Shown: positions 42,373 through 53,699 of the stretch, piece by piece | How the letters are laid out: every line of letters begins with the position of its first letter | How positions within the stretch are numbered: the stretch's first letter is position 1 | Assembly (NCBI RefSeq): GCF_900230285.1 | Contig: NZ_OCNK01000003.1 | Location: forward strand, 186,001-250,000 | Reading direction: 5' to 3' | From: Blastococcus haudaquaticus | Lineage (GTDB): Bacteria; Actinomycetota; Actinomycetes; Mycobacteriales; Geodermatophilaceae | Length of the DNA stretch: 64,000 bases | Program-made: the position numbers and the translations under genes | Notes under the pieces: generated by a model | Databases searched by the model: none | What the model was told of the DNA's origin: nothing | Seen by the model: only the letters and a program-made list of their open reading frames with translations

Positions 42373-43503
42373 TCAGCGCGGGACGTCGGGCAGCGCGTCG
42401 TCGGCGAACTCGGCAGCGTTCGGGGCAAGAGAGTCGCTCCGCAGGTACGTCCACATCCGCTCGCCGGCGACGGCGTCCAGGTAGACCACGGAGGCGGGGC
42501 CCTCCATGCCTGTCCCCAGGACGGGCGCGGTGAAGAAGTTGATGCTGTCCGGTGTGACGTTGCGGAGCGAGTAAGCCAGCGCCAGCAGGTCGCCATTGCC
42601 GAGCGTGTCGTCCACCGTAACGGCACTCGTGACGGCGAGCAGGGCCGAGTCGAGCCGGCCAGGGTCGGTAAAGGTCCCCGAGCTGAACAGCTTGCCGAAC
42701 ATCGACTGCAGATACTGCTGCTGGCGCTTCACGCGGTCGAAGTCGCCGCCGGGCAGGTCGTAGCGCTGGCCGAGGTACCAACGGGCCTGGTCGCCGTTGA
42801 GGTGGTTGGTGCCGGCCGGGAACGTGTACGGCCCGTTGCTGGTCGTCTCCGCCACCACAACATCGACCCCGCCGAGGTCGTCGGTCACCTGGATGAGGCC
42901 GTCGAAGTCGATAGTCACGTAGTGATCGACGCGCACCTTGGTCAGCTGCTCGACCGTCTGGATGAGCAGCGTCGGGCCACCGAAGGCGTAGCTGGCATTG
43001 ATCTTGTTCCGGCCGTGGCCCGGGATGTCCACCCAGGAGTCGCGGGGGATGGATATCAGCTGTGCGTGCTGCCGGTCGGCGGTGAAGCGGGCCAGCATGA
43101 TGGCGTCCGACCGGCCGTCCGGCGTCTCCCCGGGCTGGAGCTCCGCGCGGGTATCGGAGCCGACCAGGAGGAAGGTGACCGGCTCCTCGCCGGCCGGAGC
43201 CTCCGGGGTGGCCGGTGCCGGGCGCGCTTCCTCGTCGAGCCCCTCGAAGACGTCACCGACGCGGTCGATGTTGCCGGCGTAGCGCTCGGTCAGGAACCAG
43301 AGGCCGCCGCCGCCCACGAGGGCGAGGACGAGCGCGAGGACGCCCAAGCTGACCAGCACGCGACGCATCGGCCGGCGCGGCTCGTCCTGCTCGTCGTCGT
43401 CCCAGTCGAGGGCATCTGCCTGTGCCGACCGCTCGACGTACTCCTGCGAAGCATCGAAGCGGTGTGCGCTCCGGCCCGAACCGATCGGTTCGTCGGCGCT
43501 CAT
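42373..43503 (-). CDS. LytR-CpsA-Psr (LCP) family glycopolymer ligase
   Basis: A 376-residue type II membrane protein: charged cytoplasmic N-terminus, one helix at about 48-70 and an extracytoplasmic LCP domain. LLVGSDTRAELQPG, GRSDAIMLARF, ISIPRDSWVDI and KINASYAFGG carry the conserved Asp and Arg residues that bind the pyrophosphate of the lipid-linked donor. LCP proteins attach teichoic acid, arabinogalactan or capsule to peptidoglycan. Its place beside the initiating transferase suggests it anchors the polysaccharide made here. Confidence 0.9.
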   Translation of the reverse strand: MSADEPIGSGRSAHRFDASQEYVERSAQADALDWDDDEQDEPRRPMRRVLVSLGVLALVLALVGGGGLWFLTERYAGNIDRVGDVFEGLDEEARPAPATPEAPAGEEPVTFLLVGSDTRAELQPGETPDGRSDAIMLARFTADRQHAQLISIPRDSWVDIPGHGRNKINASYAFGGPTLLIQTVEQLTKVRVDHYVTIDFDGLIQVTDDLGGVDVVVAETTSNGPYTFPAGTNHLNGDQARWYLGQRYDLPGGDFDRVKRQQQYLQSMFGKLFSSGTFTDPGRLDSALLAVTSAVTVDDTLGNGDLLALAYSLRNVTPDSINFFTAPVLGTGMEGPASVVYLDAVAGERMWTYLRSDSLAPNAAEFADDALPDVPR

Positions 43504-43590
43504 GGGACCCCCCCGTCCGTTCGACTGCGAAATCGAGCGTACGGGCGGTCACGCGACAGCGGCCGTCACCTCACTCGGGCGAGCGAGGCG

Positions 43591-43764
43591 TCAGCGAGGC
43601 TCGGCTGCCGACGCCACCCAGTGAGCGGGGACGAAGTCTGGGATCGTCGGGTGGGGGGATGAGGGCGCGGGCTCGTCCGCACGACGGATCGACGATCCGA
43701 TCAGCAGCGCCAGGGGCACGGCGACCGAGACCCAGACGATCGCGACAACCAGCAACCAGCTCAT
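43591..43764 (-). CDS. 57-residue small membrane protein with RR-A-D motif
   Basis: A protein of 57 residues from ATG 43764 to TGA 43591. It starts MSWLL, has one hydrophobic helix to about residue 22, then the basic motif LLIGSSIRRADEP and a Pro/Ser tail. The helix-plus-IRRAD arrangement recurs at 54658 (LLIGRAIRRAG) and 53700 (VVVGRSIRLADAR). AAGAAGGTCT precedes the start. No function is known. Confidence 0.65.
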   Translation of the reverse strand: MSWLLVVAIVWVSVAVPLALLIGSSIRRADEPAPSSPHPTIPDFVPAHWVASAAEPR

Positions 43765-43783
43765 GAGACCTTCTTAAGGGGAA

Positions 43784-43807
43784 GGCGGACCGCTCTTCCT
43801 GTCCGCC
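43784..43807. promoter_or_regulatory. inverted repeat in the divergent region before ugd
   Basis: GGCGGAC, ten-base loop, GTCCGCC, 20 bases upstream of the 43764 start. It could be an operator or an upstream terminator. A weaker GTGACC/GGTCAC repeat lies at 43912-43934. Confidence 0.35.
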
Positions 43808-44040
43808 GCAGGCAGAACGTGCCGAATCAAGGCCCTCGGTTGTGTCGGCGCTTTTGCACTGTCACATGAGTGCGCAGGCGTCCCACCTCGGACGGCCCCG
43901 TTCTAGCTGGGGTGACCTCACCTTCGGGGGTCACTCGCCGCCCTGGGTGGCCTCGCGGTTGAGGAACGATCTAACGTCCGGAGCGATCAACGGCGCGGTC
44001 GGACATGCGCCGTCGCTGTCCTCGGATGGGAGCAGGACAC

Positions 44041-45360
44041 ATGAGGATCTCGGTCATCGGCTGCGGCTACTTGGGAGCCGTGCACGCAGCCTCGATGGCG
44101 GAGCTCGGCCATAACGTCGTCGGTATCGACGTCGACCAGCCCAAGATTCAGCTGCTGTCCGAAGCGAAGGCGCCGTTCTACGAGCCGGGCTTCGAGGAGT
44201 TGCTCGCCCGTACCCTCGCGACGGGGCGGCTGCGCTTCTCCACCGACTTCGCCGACGCCGCCGGCTCGGCCGTCCACTTCGTCTGCGTCGGCACCCCGCA
44301 GAAGCGCGGTGAGTACGCCGCCGACATGCGCTACGTGCAGGGCGCCGTCGAGTCGCTGCTGGGAGTTCTGTCGCCCGGCGAGCTGGTCGTGGGGAAGTCG
44401 ACAGTCCCGGTCGGTACCGCCGCTGGGCTCGCTGAGCTTGTGGCCTCGAAGGTGCCCGGCGCTCTGCTGGCGTGGAACCCGGAATTCCTCCGCGAGGGCT
44501 TCGCCGTACAGGACACGCTGCACCCTGACCGCCTGGTGTACGGCCTGCCCGCGGGAGACGACGCGCAGACCGCCCGGGCGCTGCTCGACGAGGTCTACGC
44601 GCCGATCGTCGAGCGCGGGACCCCCAAGGTCGAAAGCGACTACGCCACCGCCGAGATGGTCAAGACCGCGGCGAACTCCTTCCTCGCCACGAAGATCTCC
44701 TTCATCAACGCCATGGCCGAACTGTGCGAGGCCACCGGAGCGGACGTGAAGCTGCTCGCCGACGCCATCGGCTACGACGACCGCATCGGCCGCAAGTTCC
44801 TCAACGCCGGCCTCGGCTTCGGTGGTGGGTGCCTGCCCAAGGACATCCGCGCCTTCATGGCTCGTGCCGGCGAGCTCGGTGCCGACCAGGCGCTGACTTT
44901 CTTGCGCGAGGTCGACAACATCAACATGCGTCGCCGCATCCGCATGGTCGAGCTGGCCCGCGAGGTCTGCGACGGCTCGCTCCTGGGGAAGCGGGTCGCC
45001 GTCCTGGGCGCCGCCTTCAAGCCCGACAGTGACGACATCCGCGACTCCCCGGCCCTCAACGTCGCTGCTCAGCTGCAGTTGCAGGGCGCGGTAGTGCAGG
45101 TGACCGACCCGGCGGCGGGCGACAACATCCGCCGAAGCTGGCCACAGCTTGACGTTGTCGACACCGCTGAGCTGGCTGCAGACCGGGCCGACGCGGTGCT
45201 GCTGCTCACCGAGTGGAAGCAGTACCGGGAGCTCGACCCGGTCGCCTTCGGCCGCATCGTCAGGCAGAAGCGTGTGCTCGATGGGCGCAACGCCCTCGAC
45301 CGCGAGGCTTGGACGGCCGCAGGGTGGAGCTACCGCGCCCTAGGTCGCCGGGCCGGCTGA
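44041..45360 (+). CDS. ugd: UDP-glucose 6-dehydrogenase
   Basis: A 439-residue enzyme oxidising UDP-glucose to UDP-glucuronate with two NAD. ISVIGCGYLGAVHA is the NAD-binding loop, the catalytic Cys lies in GFGGGCLPKDIRA, and GKSTVPVGT, NPEFLREG and FKPDSDDIRDSPAL are family signatures. Length is normal. GGGAGCAGGA precedes the ATG. UDP-glucuronate would feed the surface polysaccharides encoded here and in the second cluster. Six bases separate it from cysQ, so both are probably on one transcript. No gene for a glucuronate epimerase is in the window. Confidence 0.94.
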   Translation: MRISVIGCGYLGAVHAASMAELGHNVVGIDVDQPKIQLLSEAKAPFYEPGFEELLARTLATGRLRFSTDFADAAGSAVHFVCVGTPQKRGEYAADMRYVQGAVESLLGVLSPGELVVGKSTVPVGTAAGLAELVASKVPGALLAWNPEFLREGFAVQDTLHPDRLVYGLPAGDDAQTARALLDEVYAPIVERGTPKVESDYATAEMVKTAANSFLATKISFINAMAELCEATGADVKLLADAIGYDDRIGRKFLNAGLGFGGGCLPKDIRAFMARAGELGADQALTFLREVDNINMRRRIRMVELAREVCDGSLLGKRVAVLGAAFKPDSDDIRDSPALNVAAQLQLQGAVVQVTDPAAGDNIRRSWPQLDVVDTAELAADRADAVLLLTEWKQYRELDPVAFGRIVRQKRVLDGRNALDREAWTAAGWSYRALGRRAG

Positions 45361-45366
45361 GTACGA

Positions 45367-46155
45367 GTGCCGCCCCGCAACGATCACGAGCTGGCTCGCG
45401 ACTTCGCCGAGTCCGCCGGCGCCCTGCTCGTCCAGGTGCGCGGCAGAACTTTTGCCGACGCCTCGGCCCGCAAGGGCGCCGGGGACGCGGAGTCGCACCG
45501 GTTTCTCAGCGAGCGCCTGGGAGAGCTCTGCCCCGACGACGCCGTCCTCTCCGAGGAGGGCGCCGACGACGCCGCCCGCCTGGACGCCGACCGGGTGTGG
45601 ATCGTCGACCCGCTAGACGGCACCCGGGAGTTCTCCGAGCCCTACCGCACCGACTGGGCCGTCCACGTCGCCCTCTGGGAGCGCGGCGAGCTGGCCGCCG
45701 GCGCCGTCGCCATCCCCGCCGAAGGGCTGACGCTGCACACCGGCGAAGCGCCGGCCCTCCCGGCCGCCGTGGACGCGCCCGTCCGGTTGGCCGTGAGCCG
45801 CAGCCGCCCGCCGGCGCTCGTGCAGGACCTCGCCGCCCAACTGGGCGGCGAACTGGTGCCCATGGGCTCGGCAGGCGTCAAAGCGATGGCCGTCGTCCGC
45901 GGTCAGGCCGATGCATACGTGCACGGCGGCGGCCAGTACGAGTGGGACTCCGCCGCGCCCGTCGCCGTCGCCCGCGCCGCGGGACTGCACACCAGCCGGC
46001 TCGACGGCACACCGCTGCGCTACAACCAGCCTGATCCGTGGCTGCCCGACCTGCTGATCTGCCGCCCCGAGCTGGCCGACCGCCTGCTGGCGGCGATCGC
46101 CGAGATGCCCCGAGAGGCGGCACCGTCGCGTCCCAGCCACGGCGGCGCGCACTGA
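45367..46155 (+). CDS. cysQ: 3'(2'),5'-bisphosphate nucleotidase
   Basis: A 262-residue inositol-monophosphatase-fold enzyme that removes the 3'-phosphate of PAP, the by-product of sulfate activation. The metal site is LSEEG with VDPLDGTREF, and WDSAAPVAVARAAG is the second IMPase motif. GTG at 45367 follows ugd by six bases. PAP is produced when PAPS donates sulfate, so the gene fits with cysC at 49111 and suggests sulfated glycans or active sulfate assimilation. The enzyme might alternatively act on inositol phosphate, but CysQ is the better fit by motif spacing. Confidence 0.85.
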   Translation: MPPRNDHELARDFAESAGALLVQVRGRTFADASARKGAGDAESHRFLSERLGELCPDDAVLSEEGADDAARLDADRVWIVDPLDGTREFSEPYRTDWAVHVALWERGELAAGAVAIPAEGLTLHTGEAPALPAAVDAPVRLAVSRSRPPALVQDLAAQLGGELVPMGSAGVKAMAVVRGQADAYVHGGGQYEWDSAAPVAVARAAGLHTSRLDGTPLRYNQPDPWLPDLLICRPELADRLLAAIAEMPREAAPSRPSHGGAH

Positions 46156-46168
46156 CCGGAAGGACGGG

Positions 46169-46366
46169 CTAGCGGCGGAGGCCGGCCGCTCGTCGTCCTC
46201 GCATGCTCGGCTCAGGCTCCTGGACCCGAGGGTGCTTCCGGCGGTCCACCCCGCCGCGGCGCAGCCATTCACGATCTTCGGCCAGCCGGATCGCGAGGGC
46301 GAGCCACAGGGCGACGGCGCAGGCGATCACCGTCCATGCCGCGAGCAGCCAACCCCACCACGCCAT
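46169..46366 (-). CDS. 65-residue small membrane protein
   Basis: A protein of 65 residues starting MAWWGW at ATG 46366, with AAGGA upstream. One hydrophobic helix runs to about residue 26, followed by LAEDREWLRRGGVDRRKH and a basic tail. It is like the short proteins at 25476 and 43591, all with one Trp-rich N-terminal helix and a charged end. Function unknown. It is convergent with cysQ. Confidence 0.55.
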   Translation of the reverse strand: MAWWGWLLAAWTVIACAVALWLALAIRLAEDREWLRRGGVDRRKHPRVQEPEPSMRGRRAAGLRR

Positions 46367-46485
46367 CGGATCGTCCTTGATCCTCGATTCCTGTGCGTCA
46401 TGGACGATCCTCCGCAGGTGCGTTGCCCGCAAGGAGGTCGCGCGTCGTACGTGCAGCCCACCCGCTCGTCGCGTCGGAAGCCGGG

Positions 46486-46575
46486 TCAGCGGCCCGCGAG
46501 CGCCTGGAGCACCTGGCGGGCGCACTCGTCCACGCTGCGGCCGGCGGGCTCCACGGCCGTAGTCGGCTGCGTCGG
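46486..46575 (-). pseudogene. C-terminal remnant of a cysC-like gene
   Basis: This stretch translates to 29 residues ending at TGA, of which AGRSVDECARQVL and ALAGR match the C-terminus of the CysC at 49111 almost exactly, while the upstream part (PTQPTTAVEP) has diverged. No kinase domain precedes it, so it is a relic of a duplicated or recombined adenylylsulfate kinase gene. Confidence 0.7.
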
Positions 46576-46660
46576 TGTAGGGCGCTGACACCGCGGTCAT
46601 CCCCCGTGGGGCCGCAGTGTCGCCGGGGGACGGCTCCGGCGAGGCTTCGCGCCCGAGGGG

Positions 46661-47002
46661 CTACGGGGTGGGGCCCGGCGGGGAGAACACCGCCACGACA
46701 CGGAGGTCCTCACTGATCTCCATGAAGCGGTGCGGTTCACCGGCCGGCAGGTAGGCGATGGAGCCGGCGGCCACCGGCGTCCGGGTTCCCCCGATCTCGA
46801 GCACTGCCCGGCCGGCCACCACGAGATACACCTCGTCCTGCTCGTGCGGCTGCTGTGTGTCCACGTGCCCGGGGGCGGGTGCGAACAGCCCCAACGACAT
46901 CACCGGCACACGCAGGAACTCCCGGTACGCCCGGACCCCCTGCTCGGCCAAGAGCGCGTCGACGGTCGTGACCAGGGGCCGCTCGCTGCTGGGGGTGCTC
47001 AC
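46661..47002 (-). CDS. single-domain cupin protein
   Basis: A 113-residue cupin. Motif 1 is the PHEQDEVYLVVAG stretch with the His and Glu metal ligands, and motif 2 is LPAGEPHRFMEI with the second His. Length is that of the small conserved-barrel cupins that bind a metal and may act as isomerase, dioxygenase or sensor. The substrate is unknown. It is transcribed leftward with the EamA transporter upstream, separated by about 140 bases. Confidence 0.82.
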   Translation of the reverse strand: MSTPSSERPLVTTVDALLAEQGVRAYREFLRVPVMSLGLFAPAPGHVDTQQPHEQDEVYLVVAGRAVLEIGGTRTPVAAGSIAYLPAGEPHRFMEISEDLRVVAVFSPPGPTP

Positions 47003-47145
47003 GGGCGGAACATGTCATGAGACAGCGCGCCTGTCGCCTCAGCCGTCCACTCCGTGGGCCGCGAAGTGTCAGCCGTCATTCGCCGAGCCGGCAAGGCGCA
47101 GACCGTCCACTCGGTCCAGCTCGGGACTGCCGCAGGAATCCGACG

Positions 47146-47973
47146 TCATCCACTCACGATCAGCAGCACGCCCGCGAAAGCCAGTGAGGCGCCGGCCCAT
47201 TGGGATGGGCGAAGGCGCTCGTGCAGCACGAAGCGAGCGAACGCGACGGTGACGGCCGGGTAGACGCTGGCGAGCACACCGGCCAATGACAGCAGCGAGC
47301 GGGCGCTGGCGAAGGTGTAGGCCAGGTTGGCACCGGTGTCCAGCAAGCCGACCATCGCGGCGGCCGGAAGGTCCCGCGCCGGCGCGGAAGCTCGGCTGAG
47401 CATCAGCACGATCACGAGCACCGCGACGCTCATGGCGCGACTGGCCGCCACCCCGGTCAACGCGTCGACCGCACCGGCCCGCTGCAGCGCCACCAGCTGC
47501 GCACCAGCGAAGACCGCCGCGACCACAGCCAGGACGACGCTGAGGCGGTGATTCTCCGGCGGCTCGTGCGCCATCTGCCTACTGACGAGCACGATCCCGG
47601 TCAGAGCCACCGCAATGCCGGCCGCGGCCACGGTTCCCGGCCGCTCACCTTCGACGACGCCCGCCAACACGGGCACCGCGGCAGACGTAGCCACCAGGGG
47701 CGCGACAACGCTCATCGTTCCCACAGCCAACGCTCGGTAGAAGCACGTGACGCTGCCCAGCGAGAGCAGCCCGGCCACGACGCCCCAACCGACCGCCCCG
47801 ACAGCTGGGTGCCCGCGCACGAGCAGCACGATCGTCAACGCCACCAGTCCCGCGCCCTGACTGCAGGTGACCACGATCAGCAATGGCAGGCGCCGACTCA
47901 ACCGCCCCCCGGCGAAGTCGGCGCTTCCCCAGAGAATCCCGGCAGACAGCGCCATGAGCAGGCCGGCCATCAC
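47146..47973 (-). CDS. EamA-family (DMT) transporter
   Basis: A 275-residue membrane protein with ten hydrophobic helices in two repeated EamA units of about 130 residues. WGSADFAGGRLSRRLPLL and SLGSVTCFYRALAVGTMSVV in the first half, and AYTFASARSLLSLAGVLASVYP in the second, are typical. Members export amino acids, metabolites or nucleotide sugars. ATG at 47973 or the next one two codons on is the start. Nothing in the neighbourhood identifies the substrate. Confidence 0.87.
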   Translation of the reverse strand: MMAGLLMALSAGILWGSADFAGGRLSRRLPLLIVVTCSQGAGLVALTIVLLVRGHPAVGAVGWGVVAGLLSLGSVTCFYRALAVGTMSVVAPLVATSAAVPVLAGVVEGERPGTVAAAGIAVALTGIVLVSRQMAHEPPENHRLSVVLAVVAAVFAGAQLVALQRAGAVDALTGVAASRAMSVAVLVIVLMLSRASAPARDLPAAAMVGLLDTGANLAYTFASARSLLSLAGVLASVYPAVTVAFARFVLHERLRPSQWAGASLAFAGVLLIVSG

Positions 47974-48169
47974 CCCGACACCGTGCGCGACAGGCCCGGC
48001 AGCGGGAAGTCGCTGGCGCTACTGGTGCTGGTACTACCACGGCCTGCTCGACATGCCAGGCGTGCGCCGGCGACCGGCCAGTGCCGCCCGGGACCGAGGT
48101 GACGCGGAGCATCGGCACGGCAGCGACGTCGCCGACCGGAATCCCTCGACAGGATCTGCCGAGTGAGCG

Positions 48170-48919
48170 TCAGCGGCTGAGGGTGCCGCTGTGGGTCAGG
48201 TCGGCGGCGACGACGTACAGCTTGCGGTTGGTCTGCTGGCTGGCCGTGACGAGCAGGTGGAACGCCTCGTCGGCGGTGATCTTGAAGCGCTCCATGAGGA
48301 TCCCCTTGGCCTGACCGATGATGTCCCGGTTGGCCAGTGCCGATCTGACGTTCTCCAACTCCTGCGCGTCGGCGAGCGCGATGGCTGCGTGGGTGGCGAA
48401 CAGCAGCCCCACGCGCTCGGACTCGTCGCTGAATGTGCCCGGGTCGGTGGCCAGGACGTCCAGAGAGCCGAGGGTGTTGCCGGTGACGAACAGCTGGAAG
48501 CACACCATGCTGCGCGCGCCCAGTTCCTCGGCTCGGGCGGCCAGGTCCGGCCACCGCTCCTCGGTGGACAGGTCGTCCACCCGCACCGTCTCCTGCTCGA
48601 ACAACGCGTCCAGGCACGGGCCCTGGCTGGTCTCGGACTGGAGGACGTCGAACAAGCGCGCCCGGTCGCTGCTGGCCGCCGCCGACCGCGCGGTCTTCCG
48701 CTGCTGCGCGACGGTGATCGTGGCGTCCTGAGCGCCGGGCACCATCTCCACGACCGTGGACACGATGTGGTCCAGCACCTCCTGCGAGGAGGAGAACCGC
48801 TGCAGGTCCCGGGCCAGCACCGTCAGTCGCTGGGCCAGGTCGTCCGCATGCGAGCTCGTGCCGGTGTCGTGCGCCGAAGGCCGGCCCGCTGTGGCCGAGA
48901 TCGTGTCGTTGTGTGCCAT
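48170..48919 (-). CDS. GAF-ANTAR transcription antitermination regulator
   Basis: A 249-residue cytoplasmic regulator. A GAF sensor domain spans about 40-175, including VLQSETSQGPCLDALFEQETVRV, followed by an ANTAR RNA-binding domain at about 185-245 (LANRDIIGQAKGILMERFKI, AFHLLVTASQQTNRKL). ANTAR proteins bind paired hexanucleotide hairpins in leader RNA and prevent termination. This GAF-ANTAR arrangement is common in actinobacteria. The start at ATG 48919 gives the full GAF domain. Confidence 0.9.
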   Translation of the reverse strand: MAHNDTISATAGRPSAHDTGTSSHADDLAQRLTVLARDLQRFSSSQEVLDHIVSTVVEMVPGAQDATITVAQQRKTARSAAASSDRARLFDVLQSETSQGPCLDALFEQETVRVDDLSTEERWPDLAARAEELGARSMVCFQLFVTGNTLGSLDVLATDPGTFSDESERVGLLFATHAAIALADAQELENVRSALANRDIIGQAKGILMERFKITADEAFHLLVTASQQTNRKLYVVAADLTHSGTLSR

Positions 48920-49110
48920 GGGGAACGCTTTCGTGCGATGGCGTACTGGGGACTGGTGGAGCTGGGGCGGCCCTGCGGGCGCCGTGCCGGACACGCAGGC
49001 CAAGGCCTGGTCGCGCCATGGTCCGCGACGGGCTGCTCGATCCCACCACACCGTCAGCAGCGTCTCGCCGGAGCAGGCGCCGGATGGCAGCACCGGCCCC
49101 AGCTGACCGG

Positions 49111-50139
49111 TCAGCGGCCCGCGAGCGCCTCGAGCACCTGGCGGGCGCACTCGTCGACGCTCCGGCCGGCGGTCTCCACCGTGACCTCCGCGTCGGTCGG
49201 CACCTCGTACGGGTCGCTGATCCCGGTGAACGTCGGGATCTCCCCGCGCCGGGCCTTGGCGTACAGGCCCTTGCGGTCGCGGGCCTCGCAGTCGGCCAGC
49301 GAGGTCGCGACGTGCACCAGCACGAAGCTCTCCGGCCCCGCCTGCGTCTCCACCTCCCGGCGTACGGCGTCGCGCACCTCGGCGTAGGGCGCGATCGGCG
49401 CGCACACCGCGATCCCGCCGTGCTTGGCGATCTGCGCAGCCACCCAGCCGATCCGCAGCACGTTGGTGTCGCGGTCGGCGCGCGAGAAGCCCAGCCCGGC
49501 CGACAGGTGGTGCCGCACCTCGTCGCCGTCCAGCAGCGTGACCGTGCGCCCTTCCTCCACCAGCAGCTCCACCACGCGCGCGGCGATGGTCGACTTCCCG
49601 GCCCCCGACAGCCCGGTGAAGAGCAGCACCCGGCCCCCGGTCCGGTGCGGCGACACCCCGAGTCCGCTACCGGCCAGACTCGCCCCGTACGCGGCGGCCA
49701 GCTCGGCGACCGGGATCTCCGGGAAGTACGGGGACAGGGGCACCGGCACGACGACGACCTCGCGGCCTCCGGTCCGTGCTCCGTTCCACGCGCCGGCCCG
49801 GGCCGACAGCTCCGCCGAGTCGGGCGGCGTGCCTCCGGCCGTGAGCAGGACGACGAGTCGCTCGGGCAGCACCGACACGTCGTCCGGCGGGGCGTCCACC
49901 CAGGCGGTGGGGAAGGTCCAGCCCTGCTCGCGCAGCCGGGCAGCCACCGCCGCCGGCGCCTCCCAGCGCGGCACCTCCACCACGGTGAGGCTCTCGCCGT
50001 CCGACGTCGCCACCAGGACGCCCTGCGTGTCCTCGTACTCCTCGGCGGGCGGCAGCTCCGGCAGGCCGGCGAGGCCGAACGCGTACCGGGCCACCTCGGC
50101 CACCTGCGCATCGCTGAGACGTATCCGGGCGGTCGGCAT
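49111..50139 (-). CDS. cysC: adenylylsulfate kinase with an N-terminal extension
   Basis: A 342-residue protein. The C-terminal 175 residues are APS kinase: FTGLSGAGKST (P-loop near 174-184), DGDEVRHHLSAGLGFSRADRD, and the final ARQVLEALAGR. It makes PAPS from APS and ATP. The first 165 residues are not kinase. They contain a segment resembling the N-terminal region of ATP sulfurylase (PVPLSPYFPEIP, followed by a proline-rich stretch), but the sulfurylase catalytic motifs are absent, so the extension is of unknown function. PAPS is the donor for sulfation; PAP is removed by CysQ. Confidence 0.87.
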   Translation of the reverse strand: MPTARIRLSDAQVAEVARYAFGLAGLPELPPAEEYEDTQGVLVATSDGESLTVVEVPRWEAPAAVAARLREQGWTFPTAWVDAPPDDVSVLPERLVVLLTAGGTPPDSAELSARAGAWNGARTGGREVVVVPVPLSPYFPEIPVAELAAAYGASLAGSGLGVSPHRTGGRVLLFTGLSGAGKSTIAARVVELLVEEGRTVTLLDGDEVRHHLSAGLGFSRADRDTNVLRIGWVAAQIAKHGGIAVCAPIAPYAEVRDAVRREVETQAGPESFVLVHVATSLADCEARDRKGLYAKARRGEIPTFTGISDPYEVPTDAEVTVETAGRSVDECARQVLEALAGR

Positions 50140-50364
50140 GCCGCCATCCTGCCGGGGCGGTGCAGCGCGACCGCACCGGACGGTCGGTCGGCGGCGTCCC
50201 TCCGAGGGAGGAGGGATGATTGCGGGGACCGCGAGCGCCGATCAGCCTGGACCGTGCTCCGGCGTGCCGCCGGGAAGATCCAGGCGAACTCGGAGGTGTC
50301 CTGCGTGGGTGCAGTCAGCCTGTGCGGGCCCGGCCGTGCCGGGTCACCCGAGGCGGAGCCTCCC

Positions 50365-52878
<2,514 letters not shown>

Positions 52879-52900
52879 CGTCGGGCCGACTGGAGACGCT

Positions 52901-53116
52901 GTGGACGCCGACCGGTACCGCCCCCCGGTGGACGCCGGTCGCCCACCCGGCGTTCACGTGCGCGACAGCTCCGGCCGCTACGCAGGACCCATGGCGGTCA
53001 TGACCGAGGTTGCTCGACACGTGCGGCGGCACATCCACCGGTTCCGGTGGGCCGAGGACGGCCCCTTCGGCAGCCTCTATGCCTGCCGCTGCGGAGAGGT
53101 GCGCCCCGGCCTCTGA
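52901..53116 (+). CDS. small actinobacterial protein with CxC motif
   Basis: A protein of 71 residues from GTG 52901, preceded by GGAG. The C-terminal half (ARHVRRHIHRFRWAEDGPFG, then YACRCGEVRPGL) is compact and conserved in style with small actinobacterial proteins of unknown role; the CRCG may bind metal. A shorter version from ATG 52991 (41 residues) is possible. It follows rfbD by 22 bases. Confidence 0.55.
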   Translation: MDADRYRPPVDAGRPPGVHVRDSSGRYAGPMAVMTEVARHVRRHIHRFRWAEDGPFGSLYACRCGEVRPGL

Positions 53117-53225
53117 CGCCGCCGGCCGGCCCGCGGAGTGCGGCGGACGCGCTCTCCGTTCCGACCGATGAGTTGTCGCAGGGCGTGCGGTCAACCGTTC
53201 GGCAAGCGCGGCCCGACGGGCCGCC

Positions 53226-53612
53226 ATGACGATCCCGGAGGATCCCGTGACGCAGTACCTGCTCTCCCTGCCGCACGACTCGGCGGAGGAACCCACGATG
53301 GCGACGATGGAACCCGCCGAGCTCGAGGCCGCTATGGCGGCCGCCGGCGCGTTCATGGAAGAACTGGTGTCGTCCGGCGCGCTGGTCTTCGCGGGCGGAC
53401 TGCACCCGCCGTCGACGGCGGTCACCGTCGACCACACCGGCGACGAACTCGTCCTCGCCGACGAGCCGTTCACCGTGGCCCCGGAGTACCTCGGCGGCCT
53501 CTGGGTGATCGAGGCGCCCGACCAGGATGCTGCCGTCGCCTGGGCCGCGAAGGCGTCCAAGGGGCTCGGTGGCCGGATCGAGGTCCGGGCCTTCCAAGAG
53601 GTCCCGGCGTAG
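53226..53612 (+). CDS. YCII-related protein
   Basis: A 128-residue alpha-beta barrel protein of the YCII/DGPF group. QYLLSLPHD opens the fold, FMEELVSSGALVFAGGLHPP is the conserved helix-strand block, and EYLGGLWVIEAPDQDAAVAWAAK ends with the family pattern followed by EVRAF. Members bind small substrates and some are regulatory or lyase-like; the best-known actinobacterial copies sit near sigma factors, but none is next to this one. ATG at 53226 is the start. Confidence 0.85.
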   Translation: MTIPEDPVTQYLLSLPHDSAEEPTMATMEPAELEAAMAAAGAFMEELVSSGALVFAGGLHPPSTAVTVDHTGDELVLADEPFTVAPEYLGGLWVIEAPDQDAAVAWAAKASKGLGGRIEVRAFQEVPA

Positions 53613-53699
53613 CGCGGCGAGTGCCCCCGGCGTTCACACGATCGGGGGATCTGTGACACAGCGGTCACGTTCGTCCGCGCGGCTGCCGATGACCAGTTC

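Noticed and set aside
48913-50364. Extension of the phosphatase reading frame far upstream of 50365
   Set aside because: The extension runs antisense to cysC and has no conserved sequence. The P-loop lies at the normal distance from GTG 50365.
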